Positions 26,396-37,600 of a stretch of DNA of 64,000 nt are shown here, one piece after another. The stretch comes from Apis mellifera (lineage: Eukaryota > Arthropoda > Insecta > Hymenoptera > Apidae): the NCBI RefSeq assembly GCF_003254395.2, contig NC_037640.1, forward strand, positions 12,856,289 through 12,920,288. The letters are read 5' to 3'. The translations under genes and the position numbers were made by a program. The stretch's first letter is position 1. Each line of letters opens with the position of its first letter. The notes below the pieces were generated by a model. The model saw only the letters and a program-made list of their open reading frames with translations, was not told the origin of the DNA and searched no databases.

Positions 26396-27872
26396 ACATT
26401 TCGATGCGTATTGTCGTAGATGAATGAACGAGACGAATGAAGAAAAATGAGAAAAATAGGAACGGAAGCGTTGTTGCGGTTGCGAGTATACCGACAATTT
26501 TCCCAGCCGCGTTGCGTATACGTTTATCGACGAGTGAAACGACTGTTTGCCTATCGATAAACAAGAGACAATATTGGTTTAACGCCGGATCGAAAAGTTG
26601 TTTCGACGAAAATCGGCGTATCGATAATCTTTGCGATTCGAAATTGGCAATAAAATGATCTCGAATTGCGTGAACGTATAATTTAAGACTAGAACGAGAA
26701 CTCGATGGGAAAGGAATTAGCTAGGGTCGACGAGCACGAAACACAGTTGAAATTTTCTCGCGTGGGCCAACGCTAAGAAGGGCGCGAATAATTCACTCAC
26801 CATCATCGCCACTTGCATAATTAGCTCGGTCCGTTAGATTTAACGAGGGCAATAACGCCACCGTTCCCTACTTTCTTCTATTTCTCCCTTGGAATATTAA
26901 ACGATAAAGCACGTAACAAGTCCGTTTTCCCGCCCGATAGTCACCTGCCCGCTTGTCGCCCGCTTTCGATCTCTAATAATAAATTCTCTCGAAAACGTTG
27001 TACGCGACGCGGCAACACCGCGTTTTAAACGACTTAACTGCGCGAGAAAAAGGCTCGTGGATAATAATCGTAACGTTTTATAAGCCGGGAGGGAAGTTTG
27101 CGAGAACGACGCGACGGCGCTGCTTTCGCGATGTTATTTCGCGAGCAGAGAAAGAAAAAGGAAGAGAGGGGGACGTTGTTAACGACATTATCTCCCCTCC
27201 TTTTTGTTTCACTTTATATATATATATATCTATTTCGACCACGTTCACGTTAAGAAAACTTATATACGTTTCTACCTTCGATAAATCTTGAGGAAAAGGG
27301 GCAAGTTTGCGTTTCAACGACTTAATTACGAAAAGGAGTAGATAATCGAGATTATATATAAACCGAAAAGGGAACTTGAAGCGATTCTCGCGTAACTTTC
27401 TAGCGATATTTATGTTATATGTAAATATAATTCATTTTTACCTCGTTTGGTTCCTATTTCTAAACGTTTTCGAGAAGAATCGAGAGTAGAAATGTAAAAG
27501 AAGAAAATTGATCGATCGATTAAGAATATATACCCTTCTTTCGCGTGTAATAATACGCCTTTTAATGGTTGGTTATCGTCGCGACGCTTGCACGACGGTT
27601 TCGCGTTAATAACTCTTTATCGTTTCTCTCGCGCCAAGCAATCTAGCGCCGCATCTAGCGTCTTCTCGTAACACGACCCGCTCTAATATTTAACGTTTTT
27701 AAAGGAATTTTCGCAAGTTGGCCGGTTACGTGCCTTATCTCGATTCTCATTTTTTTTTGTTCTCTCTCGCATCTCAGCATGCTTAAATATACCGGAAGGG
27801 AAATTTCGCGAGAGGAATCGTAACAACGGTTTCAAACTTCGTCGCGATGAATAAAAGAATTTCCGAGGTGGT
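25051..27872. other. Gene-free stretch with a G-rich tract and TA repeat
   Basis: No gene recognised. Contains a four-tract G-quadruplex motif at 25786-25808, a (GA)n-like stretch around 26057-26082, a (TA)n tract at about 26359-26391 and smaller TA runs near 25410-25430 and 27212-27228. GC-richer segments at 25550-26350 could hide UTR exons. Confidence 0.45.
25786..25808 (+). other. G-quadruplex motif
   Basis: GGGG-AGT-GGGG-A-GGGGGGG-A-GGG: four runs of at least three G with loops of 3, 1 and 1 bases. Short loops favour a stable quadruplex in vitro. No linked gene is recognised. Confidence 0.75.
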
Positions 27873-28505
27873 GGAAAAATGAGAGAAATCGTCCCGTCGT
27901 TTCTTATTTATGAAAAAAGGTATACGAATTCTAAGGTACGGTACATAATATATTTTCAATTATTTCGCTCTTTCCCTCTCTCTCTCTCACTTGAAACTTT
28001 AATTTCTGTTTATTCGACTCGATTATACTCGACTATACCGTAATCAATTTATAAAACGTGAACGAGATTTTTTCAATTCGAAATCCAGTAACATTGGTCA
28101 CGTTAACACTGGCCTTTCCATTTTTCCCCGTATATATTTTTTTTTTTCCTACTTCAACTTAATTAGTTCGACTATAAAATTAAACCGTAAAAAATTTAAA
28201 CGGAATTCGCGCGGAGAAAAATGAGAGAAAACGTCTCCTCATTTTCTTATTTATGAAATAATATATTTTCAATTATTTCACTACCTTCTGCTATCGAAAC
28301 TTTAATTTTCCTCCCATTTATTATATCATAATCAATTAATTCGCGAAATACGAACGAGACATTTTTAATTCATCGAAATCCATCGGTCACACGGTTGATT
28401 CACGCTGGCCTTTCCATTTTTCCCTTATATTTTTTTCTCACTTCAATCTAGTTAGTTCGAGTATAAAATTAAACCGTAAAAATTTAAAAGAATTTGCACA
28501 GGAGG
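27873..28505. repeat. Diverged tandem pair, about 342 and 291 bp
   Basis: GAAAAATGAGAGAAA starts a copy at 27873 and another at 28215. Both then carry TTTCTTATTTATGAAA, ATATTTTCAATTATTTC, GAAACTTTAATTT, an AATCAATT block, GGCCTTTCCATTTTTCCC and ATAAAATTAAACCGTAAAAA in the same order. A third start (GAGAAATGAG) is cut off by the microsatellite at 28524. Confidence 0.85.
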
Positions 28506-28521
28506 GAGAAATGAGATCGTA

Positions 28522-28523
<2 letters not shown>

Positions 28524-28559
<36 letters not shown>

Positions 28560-28675
28560 GTGCGTGTGAGCGCGAGTGTGCGTGTGAGCGCGAGTGTGCG
28601 TGTGAGCGCGAGTGAAAGTGTGTGTGCGTGTGTGTGTGTGCGTGTGAGCGCGAGTGAAAGTGTGAGCGCGAGTGA

Positions 28676-28736
<61 letters not shown>

Positions 28737-28767
28737 CGCGCGCGTGCGTGTGCGTGTGTGTGTGTGC

Positions 28768-28831
<64 letters not shown>

Positions 28832-28868
28832 TCCGTCCGTCCGTCCGTCCGTCTCTCTCTCTCTCTCT
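28524..28868. repeat. Compound microsatellite (TC)n-(TG)n-(CG)n-(TG)n-(GTCC)n-(TC)n
   Basis: A TC tract (28528-28553) leads into repeated GTGTGAGCGCGAGTGAAAG words, a long TG tract, an alternating CG run at about 28728-28745, another TG tract to about 28830, five GTCC units and a final TC tract. It has the same order of simple-sequence types as the block at 47.3-47.9 kb. Overlapping His-Thr or Cys-Val frames are artefacts. Confidence 0.93.
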
Positions 28869-30693
28869 CCGTTCGAGAAAGAGAGCAACGAGAAAAGTCG
28901 AAACGTAGCTACATTCGCAAATATCCCTATACATATTTACCCGTAAATACGTAAACAACGGCGGCCGCGATACATCCGTTACGTTCTTTTTCCACGCACG
29001 GCCCGATAAGTGGATTTTAAAAAAGGATAAATATTTAAAAATTGTTAGCCGATACTCGGCCAAAAATCGTTATTATCATCATCTCACGCTAGCGTTTTCA
29101 AAAATGCTGCGTTATTTTTTATTCGTCCATTATTTCGTACTCCGTAAATAACGGAGGGAAAAACTGGGAAAGCGAGATATTGCAACGAAAGCTGCTGCTA
29201 CGCCGTTTCTCACGATATATTAATTCACGCGGGCTATTGTGTTTGATGAAATCATACGTGAAATTTTTTTACATCCCTTTGTTACTTTTATCTATCTATT
29301 TTTCTTCTTTATTTTTTCAAAAGCAACGATCTATCCGAGATGTCAGATTATTCGACGATTACATTCGACGAAATCGAATCAACGAAGAGCAATTCTCGTC
29401 TCGTTCTAGCTAATTCTCCAAATCTCTCTCGCGCGGAATTGAGATCGCACGCCATCTGGTTTGCATTTCGAACCCCTATGCAAATAGCCGGTGTCGCGTG
29501 TCGTTTCAGATATCGGGTTCAAAACACCGGATTGTTCGTTAATTTGCTGCAACGTACCAGTGTTTATTAGCCATAAAACTTATCAGCGGTTGATCGTCTC
29601 AACCGAGCTTATTTCTTCTTTTATTTTTCCCTCTCTCTCTCTCTCTCCTTCTCCCGCTTTCCTTTTCCCGCCCAGATAAGAAGGCAACCATTCCGTCATT
29701 GTAATAACGCTCGCCTCGCGTATCGTGCCTCTCTTTCTTCTCCCTTTTTCGTTCTCTTTTCGGGCGGATCAATTTCCAGTCCGACTGGTTTCAACCGAGG
29801 AAAAGAAACTGCGCAAAAAAAGAAGCTGCCGGCCGATCGATATTCGCCGCCGCGCCGCACTCGAAAGAGTTTTTTTTTTAATCCAACCGACGAGACAAGA
29901 TCGCGACGAAAATCAGCGGATTTTTAATCGGTCGATAAAGCAGTCTCTCGTTTCGTTAACCGCTTTCACGGGTTAAAAGCGAGCTCGTTCGAGTTTGATC
30001 GATGCTTGGATTTTTTTTAAGATTTTTGCGATTACATCGTGGTCTGGTTTCGACATGTTCTCGAGGGGATCGTGAAAAGGGAACGAAACCGAAGGAACGG
30101 AACGGAATGGGAAAAATCGAGGAATTTCGAGGGATGGGTAAAAATTCGAATGGAAGATTTGTTATTAGATATAATGGATAAAATTTGGCGTGTCAACATC
30201 AATACATTTATACATTTTATTATTCACAAGCGTTTATTTGCGTTTCCATAGCATAGTAACAATTTTCAATATATTCGATATCCCCGAATTGGACGGGATA
30301 TTTCCACCTCTGTCGTCGTATATTCCCGATTCTCTTTCTCTCCGTTGAAGGAATTACACTCAATTTAGTCGAATATATTTTTCCAGATGTTTTTAAAAAC
30401 AACAACGAGCTAACAATTTTATACGATATCTTAAATTGAATGCGATTTCAATTTTCGGTTTTATATTAAAAAAAAAAAAATAATTAACCAATCTGGTGAT
30501 TTCTCTTATATAAATAACTCTTCAGGGTTATACGATTTTTAAAACGACAAATTAGAAGGGCGCACGCGAGGCTCGTTTTGATAACAGGTCGTAACGACGT
30601 GTCCGCGTATCAACACTCCGACCCTAACCCTTTATTCCTGACAGAAACTAATTTGCACGTAACGTTGCACGACGAATCTTATCGAGCCGCGAG
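28869..30693. other. Gene-free stretch
   Basis: No gene recognised. It holds an inverted pair of octamer-like sites at 29460-29485, a (CT)n tract at about 29631-29648 and an AT-rich part at 30150-30540. A 61-codon minus-strand frame at 30220-30405 is not low-complexity but matches nothing I know. Confidence 0.45.
29460..29485. promoter_or_regulatory. Inverted pair of octamer (POU-type) sites
   Basis: TTTGCAT at 29460-29466 and ATGCAAAT at 29478-29485 face each other across 11 bases. ATGCAAAT is the classic binding word of POU-domain factors. The pairing raises interest, but with no adjacent gene the role is inference. Confidence 0.3.
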
Positions 30694-30701
30694 TATAAAA
30701 G
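30694..30701 (+). promoter_or_regulatory. TATA box TATAAAAG
   Basis: A consensus TATA box in a GC-richer local context, with CTCACGAC about 28 bases downstream as a possible start site and an ATG in good context 70 bases downstream. Together they resemble a focused core promoter. Confidence 0.35.
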
Positions 30702-30763
30702 GGTGATTAACTTTTCTTGCCTCACGACTTAAATTGCAACACCGCGTGCCATAAACAACAACA

Positions 30764-30874
30764 ATGTCGGTCAACGCGCGTCGAGCCATTTCACGTTTGG
30801 CGTTCGAAGTTGTCGCGAGTGTCTTTTTATATTTAAACGCACGCGCAACTAATATTATTTTGCAAGACGTTTAA
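30764..30874 (+). CDS. Possible small ORF, 36 codons, behind a TATA box
   Basis: ATG at 30764 follows CAACAACA, a favourable insect start context, about 40 bases after the inferred transcription start. The frame encodes 36 residues with an arginine-containing N-terminus and a hydrophobic middle (LAFEVVASVFLYL), then stops at 30872-30874. It could be a real small protein, the first coding exon of a longer spliced gene, or chance. I recognise no family. Confidence 0.2.
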   Translation: MSVNARRAISRLAFEVVASVFLYLNARATNIILQDV

Positions 30875-32850
30875 TACGAATAATTATTACCGAGCGATCG
30901 TTGAACGAGAAAGATTTATTGTCACAAAGTATAATAATAAATCGTAAAATAACGCTTTTATCACGATTTATAAATAAACACATATTTCAAATCATTAACT
31001 TGTTAGAATGATCGATCTTCGTGTGGTGTGTTTAGAAGCATGTTGACACAACGTTTAGAGGAAGTAAAATTACTATTTAAAACAATCTATCAAATCACTT
31101 TTTCAAAGCTTTCACTGTCGGTAACAACGCTTAATATTCGTTTTGTCGGTATTTTTAATGATACTTTTCTAATATTTTTCAAGAAAATGCGACTAAGAAA
31201 ATTAGTAAATATTTATCGCGTGTAGCCCGATCACATCTCTTACGATCCTTGTACCACGTCTCTCACACGATATTGTAAATTTTCTTAAAATTGATTGCAC
31301 GGTGTAGCTCTATCTGTCCAATCGAATAGGCGGAACGGGAGATCGTTCGATATTCGAGTCGATCTTCTCTCGTGGTCGCGCTCGTCGACTTTAACGTCGT
31401 CCACTCTTGAAAAATTGAAACGAACTTTTCGATACCAGATGGCTGCTCGAGCGCACCTGCTACAAATTCTCAAGGTCCTTGACGGTGTCGCGCGGATCGG
31501 GCGAAACGTAAACAACTCATCGGTATTAACTCGACGCCTCGTAAACTGTTTGTCGACCGAGGGTAACTTTGCTCAACTATTGTTCCAAGCTTGACAACGG
31601 TGTTTGAAATGTTCCGCGATGATACGTACCTGATAACCGATATATCGATATTTTGAGATCGAATTTGAAACATTTGGAATAACAATCAAGATTCATCCGG
31701 CGATAAAATTGTAATTCGAAAAATATTTTTTGTCTTTATAATAACTTCGTTCAATACGTAACAATGAATAATCGTAGTTGGGAAACGGCCGAGATTATAG
31801 AGGATCGATATTCGTTGAATAAATGTTATTTCGACGAGTGATTACTTAAAGTATCGCTTTATTCGAAATTTTTTAATTTAGTTACTATTTCAACGAGTTA
31901 ATTGCCCAAATTTTATCCGAGATCGGTTTTACTACCTTATTTTTCCAAACATTTTCATTTCATCTTCTCTCTCTTTCTTTTTTTCTTTTTTATAAATATA
32001 TCGAAATAACAAGCGGAGATTAAACGATTTTTCTTTTTTCTTCTTTTTAATCAATCTTCCATTATTAATCATATATTTTTTTCCGGAGCAAAAAGCCCAA
32101 TGCTCCCCCCTCAATATTCTTATTACGCGATGAAAACGGGCGCTGGAAACAGCGATCGATCGCGGGGGGGGGAATAACGATGCGAATTCAGACGCGATAG
32201 TCGAAAAGGCTGTTTTGAATTTCGATTAATTGCGGGGAACTGCGCAGAGGCGCCAGTGTGTGTTGGTAACGCATCGGCGCGATCGCGTCCAACTTCTGTT
32301 GCCGCTAATTATCGTTGATTGTCAGCCGCCGATAATTACCATTAAACCGGTATCCCGCGCCCCGTTTTCATCGCTATTTCGAAACGCTCGTTCGGTCGTG
32401 CGAACAAAGCGTCACGACAAATTTGCACTTTTCCGTTTAATCACGATCCGTTTCACCTTTTTTCACGTCGACCGACGTCGTGTCCGCCGTACGGGCCAAG
32501 ATTTCGTAAATATTTTCACGCTGTTCCGTTCCCGGCCGAGCGCGATCAATTTTTTCCCCCACTCCTTCCTTCTATCTCTATCTCTCTCACTCACTCTCTT
32601 CCCCCACCCGTCCGCAACGTTTCGCGTCGCACGACGCGCCCGAACGCACGAATGAAGTTAAGTACGGTTCGTTGGTCGAAACAAACGAACGTCCGCCCAA
32701 ACGATATTTCCACTATCTAGCGAATAAATAAATTCTCCGTGTTCCGGCGACCAACGCAACCTCGATATATATATATATATATTTTTTTTTTTTTTGAACG
32801 ATTCTTGACCCCCGCAAAATTTCAAGTTTCTTCATTCACGCGCGACTCTT
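30875..32850. other. Gene-free stretch upstream of the linker-histone-like gene
   Basis: No gene recognised. The first part is AT-rich (30880-31250), then GC-richer patches lie at 31290-31560 and 32190-32720 with overlapping short frames on both strands. A (TA)n run lies at about 32765-32780. Confidence 0.45.
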
Positions 32851-32874
32851 CCCCCCCTCCCCTCCCCCCTCCCC
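32851..32874 (-). promoter_or_regulatory. G-quadruplex motif upstream of the linker-histone-like gene
   Basis: The plus strand reads C7-T-C4-T-C6-T-C4, so the minus (template) strand carries four G tracts with one-base loops. Such short loops give very stable quadruplexes, and the C strand could form an i-motif. It ends 93 bases before the ATG at 32968, so it is in the promoter or 5' UTR. A regulatory effect is inference. Confidence 0.7.
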
Positions 32875-32967
32875 TCATCATCCGCGGACTCGGATTCAAT
32901 TCCGGATAACCGGCAAGCGCGAGTTACCGTTATCTCGTCACCGTCTCGTGCCATTGGTTGAGACGAG

Positions 32968-33165
32968 ATGAGCCGAAAAATAAGGCCGAGGATCGGGAGA
33001 AGGTCGGGGAACAGAAAGGGGCGAAAAGTGTTGCCTACGAAAATCGCGGCGTTGGTAGTCTCCGCTATACAGGATCTACGGGAGACGAAGGGGTCGACGC
33101 CCAGCAAAATTATCGGTTATATCAGTTACGTGTCTGAAATGAACGATGATAAGGTTAAACGGCAA
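32968..33165 (+). CDS. Linker-histone-like (H15) protein, exon 1
   Basis: Exon 1 gives residues 1-66. Residues 1-22 form an Arg/Lys-rich N-tail. From residue 23 an H15 winged-helix domain begins: helix 1 (KIAALVVSAIQDLRET, 25-40), GSTPSKIIGYIS (42-53, helix 2) and the first part of helix 3 (DDKVKRQ). H15 is the globular domain by which H1-type linker histones bind nucleosomal DNA at the dyad. An in-frame TGA nine bases before the ATG fixes the start. The exon ends at CAA followed by GTGAGT, a near-consensus donor, in phase 0. The frame continues past the donor as open sequence, but the domain is completed only by exon 2. Confidence 0.8.
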
Positions 33166-33536
33166 GTGAGTGATACATTGTGTAATAATCGGATGATGAT
33201 TATTAAACCGCTGTTGTACGCCAATTATCCCCAATTATTCGAGTGTGTATATATATATATATATAAAGTTATTGCTCGAAAATCGTAACCCGAATTCGAA
33301 TATAAAGAATGAACAACAAGATTGGATTCCCGTTTCGTTTGCATTTTATCATCCTTCTAACGCGAATTTCGATTTTTATTTATAAAAGAGAAACTTGTTT
33401 TTTCCTCTCTCTCTCTCTCTTATAACGTTATATATATATATATATATATGATATAAATATTTAATCTTAATACGATTTTTATCGGGTTAAGCTTCGAAAA
33501 CTTGCTTGATCTTAGGCGGTGAATGGACAATTGCAG
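33166..33536 (+). other. Intron of the linker-histone-like gene
   Basis: Begins GTGAGT. Two in-frame acceptors compete: CTTAG ending at 33515 and TTGCAG ending at 33536, 21 bases apart, both phase 0. Using 33536 gives helix 3 and the turn without any insertion relative to canonical H15 spacing; using 33515 adds seven residues (AVNGQLQ). The first has the better pyrimidine tract. The intron is AT-rich with TA and CT microsatellites (33246-33265, 33405-33450), in contrast to the exons. Confidence 0.65.
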
Positions 33537-33857
33537 GTGAAGGCAGTTCTGAAGAGGGGATTGGAATACGGGATACTGAGAAAATACAGGAGGCAGTATT
33601 ATCTGCCGACTAGCAACGAGTTGAACCGCGCCAATCGGATCGCGTTGAGATTCGCCAAATTGCCCCTGCCTTCCGCGTATCAGACGAAATCGCGAAGCGT
33701 GTACTCTACGTTGAGAAGCAGAAGGAGGAGAAATTCGAGGAGGTCCGAAATCGTGAAATCGTCGCGAAAGCCGAGGCAGCTGGTCGACGTTTCGTCCACG
33801 TTGATCTCGCCCACCGTCAGCCTGGCCAATACGATTTGCAACGTTGACGACCTGTGA
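33537..33857 (+). CDS. Linker-histone-like (H15) protein, exon 2
   Basis: With the acceptor at 33536 this exon gives residues 67-172 and completes the winged helix: VKAVLKRGLEYGIL (end of helix 3 and turn, where H1 proteins have the KxxLKxLVxxGxL pattern) and a wing RRQYYLP at 84-90. A conserved-looking ELNRANRIALRFAKLPLP stretch follows, then an arginine-dense segment (TLRSRRRRNSRR, 124-135). The C-terminus is acidic (CNVDDL). The total of 172 residues (179 with the other acceptor) is shorter than typical somatic H1. The tails are Arg-rich instead of Lys/Ala/Pro-rich, which suggests a divergent or specialised linker histone, possibly germline; that is inference. GC content and codon use match exon 1 and contrast with the AT-rich flanks. 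Confidence 0.78.
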   Translation: MKAVLKRGLEYGILRKYRRQYYLPTSNELNRANRIALRFAKLPLPSAYQTKSRSVYSTLRSRRRRNSRRSEIVKSSRKPRQLVDVSSTLISPTVSLANTICNVDDL

Positions 33858-34215
33858 ACGATCCCGTGGCTCGAGGGAAGGGAAGAAGAAAAAGAGATCC
33901 CGCGTTGCCCGCGTACGAAATCAAAATTGAACGCTTGTCGGCCGGTGAATAATCGGTTGTGAAAAAAATTCTCGTGCGTTGACGATTATTGAAAAAAAAA
34001 AGAAGTGATCGTAAAAAAAAAAGAAAAAAAAAAAAAAAGAGTCCGTTTTAATAATATACTCGTCTCGTGTAACAATGAACGAATTGTAATTAATGACAAG
34101 AGGAAAAAATATTGTGAAACGCAGAAATTGTTGTATCTAACCTTGATATATATATAAATATATATATCGAGTACATAATACTTTTTGTCTCTCGAACGAG
34201 AAATCGCAGAGTTGT

Positions 34216-34256
34216 AATAAATAAAATAAATAAAATAATATAGTAATAAATAAAAT
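34216..34256 (+). terminator. Cluster of AATAAA poly(A) signals
   Basis: Several overlapping AATAAA words lie about 360-400 bases after the stop codon of the linker-histone-like gene. They are the first canonical signals downstream on this strand that I see. In AT-rich DNA the motif alone is weak evidence. Confidence 0.35.
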
Positions 34257-34659
34257 ATACTCGCCATACGTGGCACGGATAAAATTTAATTTTTTCCTTT
34301 TTTTTTTGAAATAGGAAGAATAAAATTGATATCCCAGGAGGAGGAGGAGGGGGGATAAAAATGTAAGAGGACGATTGGAAAAGATCAACCGTCCAAAAGA
34401 TTTCATCGTTGAAAGGATTTCAATGCTTTGCTGAGGTTAAATAAAGTGGGCAGCGATCATGGAGGGGGGAAGAGAGGAACGATGATGAGACGTGGACGGA
34501 GCGTTTTTCTATTGCGATTTATCGATCGATATACCTTCTCTCTCTTCCTCGGTCGAAGAATTAAGCGAAACCAGCATTTCTCGCGGATTGCACCGGTGAG
34601 AAAGAAGGCGATGGCGCCGTTTATATAAAACTTTTCACCTTCTTACCCGATAAATTGGA
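34257..34659. other. Short gene-free stretch between the histone-like gene and the array
   Basis: No gene recognised. Contains GGAGGAGGAGG at 34338-34350, a GC-richer patch and then the first words of the following array. Confidence 0.45.
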
Positions 34660-37600
34660 TAGCTCTCGAAATTTAGGGGCGAGCCAAGCGGAGGAAATTT
34701 CGTTGCCACCGTCCGATCCAAAATTCGAAAACGAATTTTCTGTGAGATTAATTCGATTTTTGAAATTTTTTTTAAACGTAATAATAATAAAATTTATTTT
34801 AGAAATTCTTCGAGGTTAAGGGAAATTTTTTAATTGGCGGGAAAGAATTTAGACGTAATTATTGAAGCTCTCGAAATTTAAGGGCGAGCCAAGCGGAGGA
34901 AATTTCGTTGCCATCGTCCGATCCAAAATTCGAAAACGAATTTTCTGTGAGATTAATTCGATTTTTGAAATTTTTTTTAGACGTAATAATAATAAAATTT
35001 ATTTTAGAAATTCAAAATTCGAATGAGAAGGAATTCTTCCAGGTTAAGGGAAATTTTTTAATTGGCGAAATTTTTTAATTTGATTTTTGAAAGAGAAATT
35101 TTTTTTAGACGTAATAATAATAAAATTTATTTTAGAAATTCAAAATTCGAACGAGAAGGAATTCTTCCAGGTTAAGGGAAATTTTTTAATTGGCGAAATT
35201 TTTTAATTTGATTTTTGAAAGAGAAATTTTTTTTAGACGTAATAATAATAAAATTTATTTTAGAAATTCAAAATTCGAACGAGAAGGAATTCTTCGAGGT
35301 TAAGGGAAATTTTTTAATTGGCGAAATTTTTTAATTTGATTTTTGAAAGGGAAATTTTTTTTAGACGTAATAATAATAAAATTTATTTTAGAAATTCAAA
35401 ATTCGAACGAGAAGGAATTCTTCGAGGTTAAGGGAAATTTTTTAATTGGCGAAATTTTTTAATTTGATTTTTAAAAGGGAAATTTTTTTTAGACGTAATA
35501 ATAATAAAATTTATTTTAGAAATTCGAATGAGAAGGAATTCTTCCAGGTTAAGGGAAATTTTTTAATTGGCGAAATTTTTTAATTTGATTTTTAAAAGGG
35601 AAATTTTTTTTAGACGTAATAATAATAAAATTTATTTTAGAAATTCAAAATTCGAATGAGAAGGAATTCTTCCAGGTTAAGGGAAATTTTTTAATTGGCG
35701 AAATTTTTTAATTTGATTTTTGAAAGAGAAATTTTTTTTAGACGTAATAATAATAAAATTTATTTTAGAAATTCAAAATTCGAACGAGAAGGAATTCTTC
35801 GAGGTTAAGGGAAATTTTTTAATTGGCGAAATTTTTTAATTTGATTTTTAAAAGGGAAATTTTTTTTAGACGTAATAATAATAAAATTTATTTTAGAAAT
35901 TCAAAATTCGAACGAGAAGGAATTCTTCGAGGTTAAGGGAAATTTTTTAATTGGCGAAATTTTTTAATTTGATTTTTGAAAGGGAAATTTTTTTTTAGAC
36001 GTAATAATAATAAAATTTATTTTAGAAATTCTTCGAGGTTAAGGGAAATTTTTTAATTGGCGGAGAAGAATTTGGACGTAATTATTGAAGCTCTCGAAAT
36101 TTAGGGGCGAGCCAAGCGGAGGAAATTTCGTTCCAATCCAAAATTCGAAAACGAACGAAAACGAATTTTCTGTGAGATTAATTTGATTTTTGAAAGGGAA
36201 ATTTTTTTTTTAGACGTAATAATAATAAAATTTATTTTAGAAATTCTTCGAGGTTGAGGGAAATTTTTTAATTGGCGGGAAAGAATTTAGATGTAATTAT
36301 TGAAGCTCTCGAAATTTAGGGGCGAGTCAAGTGGAGGAAATTTCGTTGCCACCGTCGAATTGAAAAATGAATTCTCTCTGAGATTAATTTGACTTAAAGG
36401 GAAATTTTTTAATTGGCGGGAAAGAGTTTAAACGTAATAATTGTGATTAGTTTTCTACAAGGAGGAATGTTATCTTTAAAATTAAACGAAATGAATATTT
36501 TTTTTAGACGTTTATAAAAAAGTTTCTACTTTCTTATTGATAAATTGAATAAATCTTAAAATTTAGGGAATTCGACGCGAGAAAATTTCGCTGAATCCAA
36601 AATTCGAACGAAAAGAAATTGTCTCTGAGGTTAAAGGAAATTTTTTATAATGAAGCTCTCAAAATTTAGGGGGTTTAGCCAAGCATAGAAAATTTTATCG
36701 AATCCAAAATTCGAACGAAAAGAAATTTTCTTTGAGGTTAAGGTTAAAAATTTTTTAATTGACAAGAAAGAGAAAGAATTTATATGTAATAATGAAGCTC
36801 TCAAAATTTAGGGATGAATCCAAAATTTGAACGAAAAGGAATTTTTTTTGAAAAAAAAATTTTTTAATTAACAGAAAAGAATTTATATGTAATAATGAAG
36901 CTCTCAAAATTTAGGGGTGAATCCAAAATTCGAACAAAAAGGAATTTTTTTTTGAAAAAAAAATTTTTTTAATTAACAGAAAAGAATTTATATGTAATAA
37001 TGAAACTCTCAAAATTTAGGAGTGAATCCAAAATTTAAACGAAAAGGAATTTTTTTTGAAAAAAAAAATTTTTTAATTGATAAAAAAGAATTTATATGTA
37101 ATAATAAAGCTCTCAAAATTTAGAGGTGAATCCAAAATTTGAACGAAAAGGAATTTTTTTTAATAAGGAAATTTTTTTAATTGATAGGAAAGAATTTAGA
37201 AAGAATTTTTTTTTTTTTGACGAAAAGAAATTGCCTCTGAGATTAAAGGAAAATTTTTTAATTGACAGGAAAGAATTTATATGTAATAATGAAGCTCTCA
37301 AAATTTAGAGGTGAATCCAAAATTTGAACGAAAAGGAATTTTTTTTAATAAGGTAATTTTTTTAATTGATAGGAAAGAATTTAGAAAGAATTTTTTTTTT
37401 TTTGACGAAAAGAAATTGCCTCTGAGATTAAAGGAAAATTTTTTAATTGACAGAAAAGAATTTAGATATAATAATAAAGCTCTCAAAATTTAGTGAATCC
37501 AAAATTCGAAGGAAAAAGAATTGCCTCTAAGGTTAAAAGAAATTTTTTAATTGACAGGAAAGAATTTATATGTAATAATGAAGCTTTCAAAATTTAGGGG

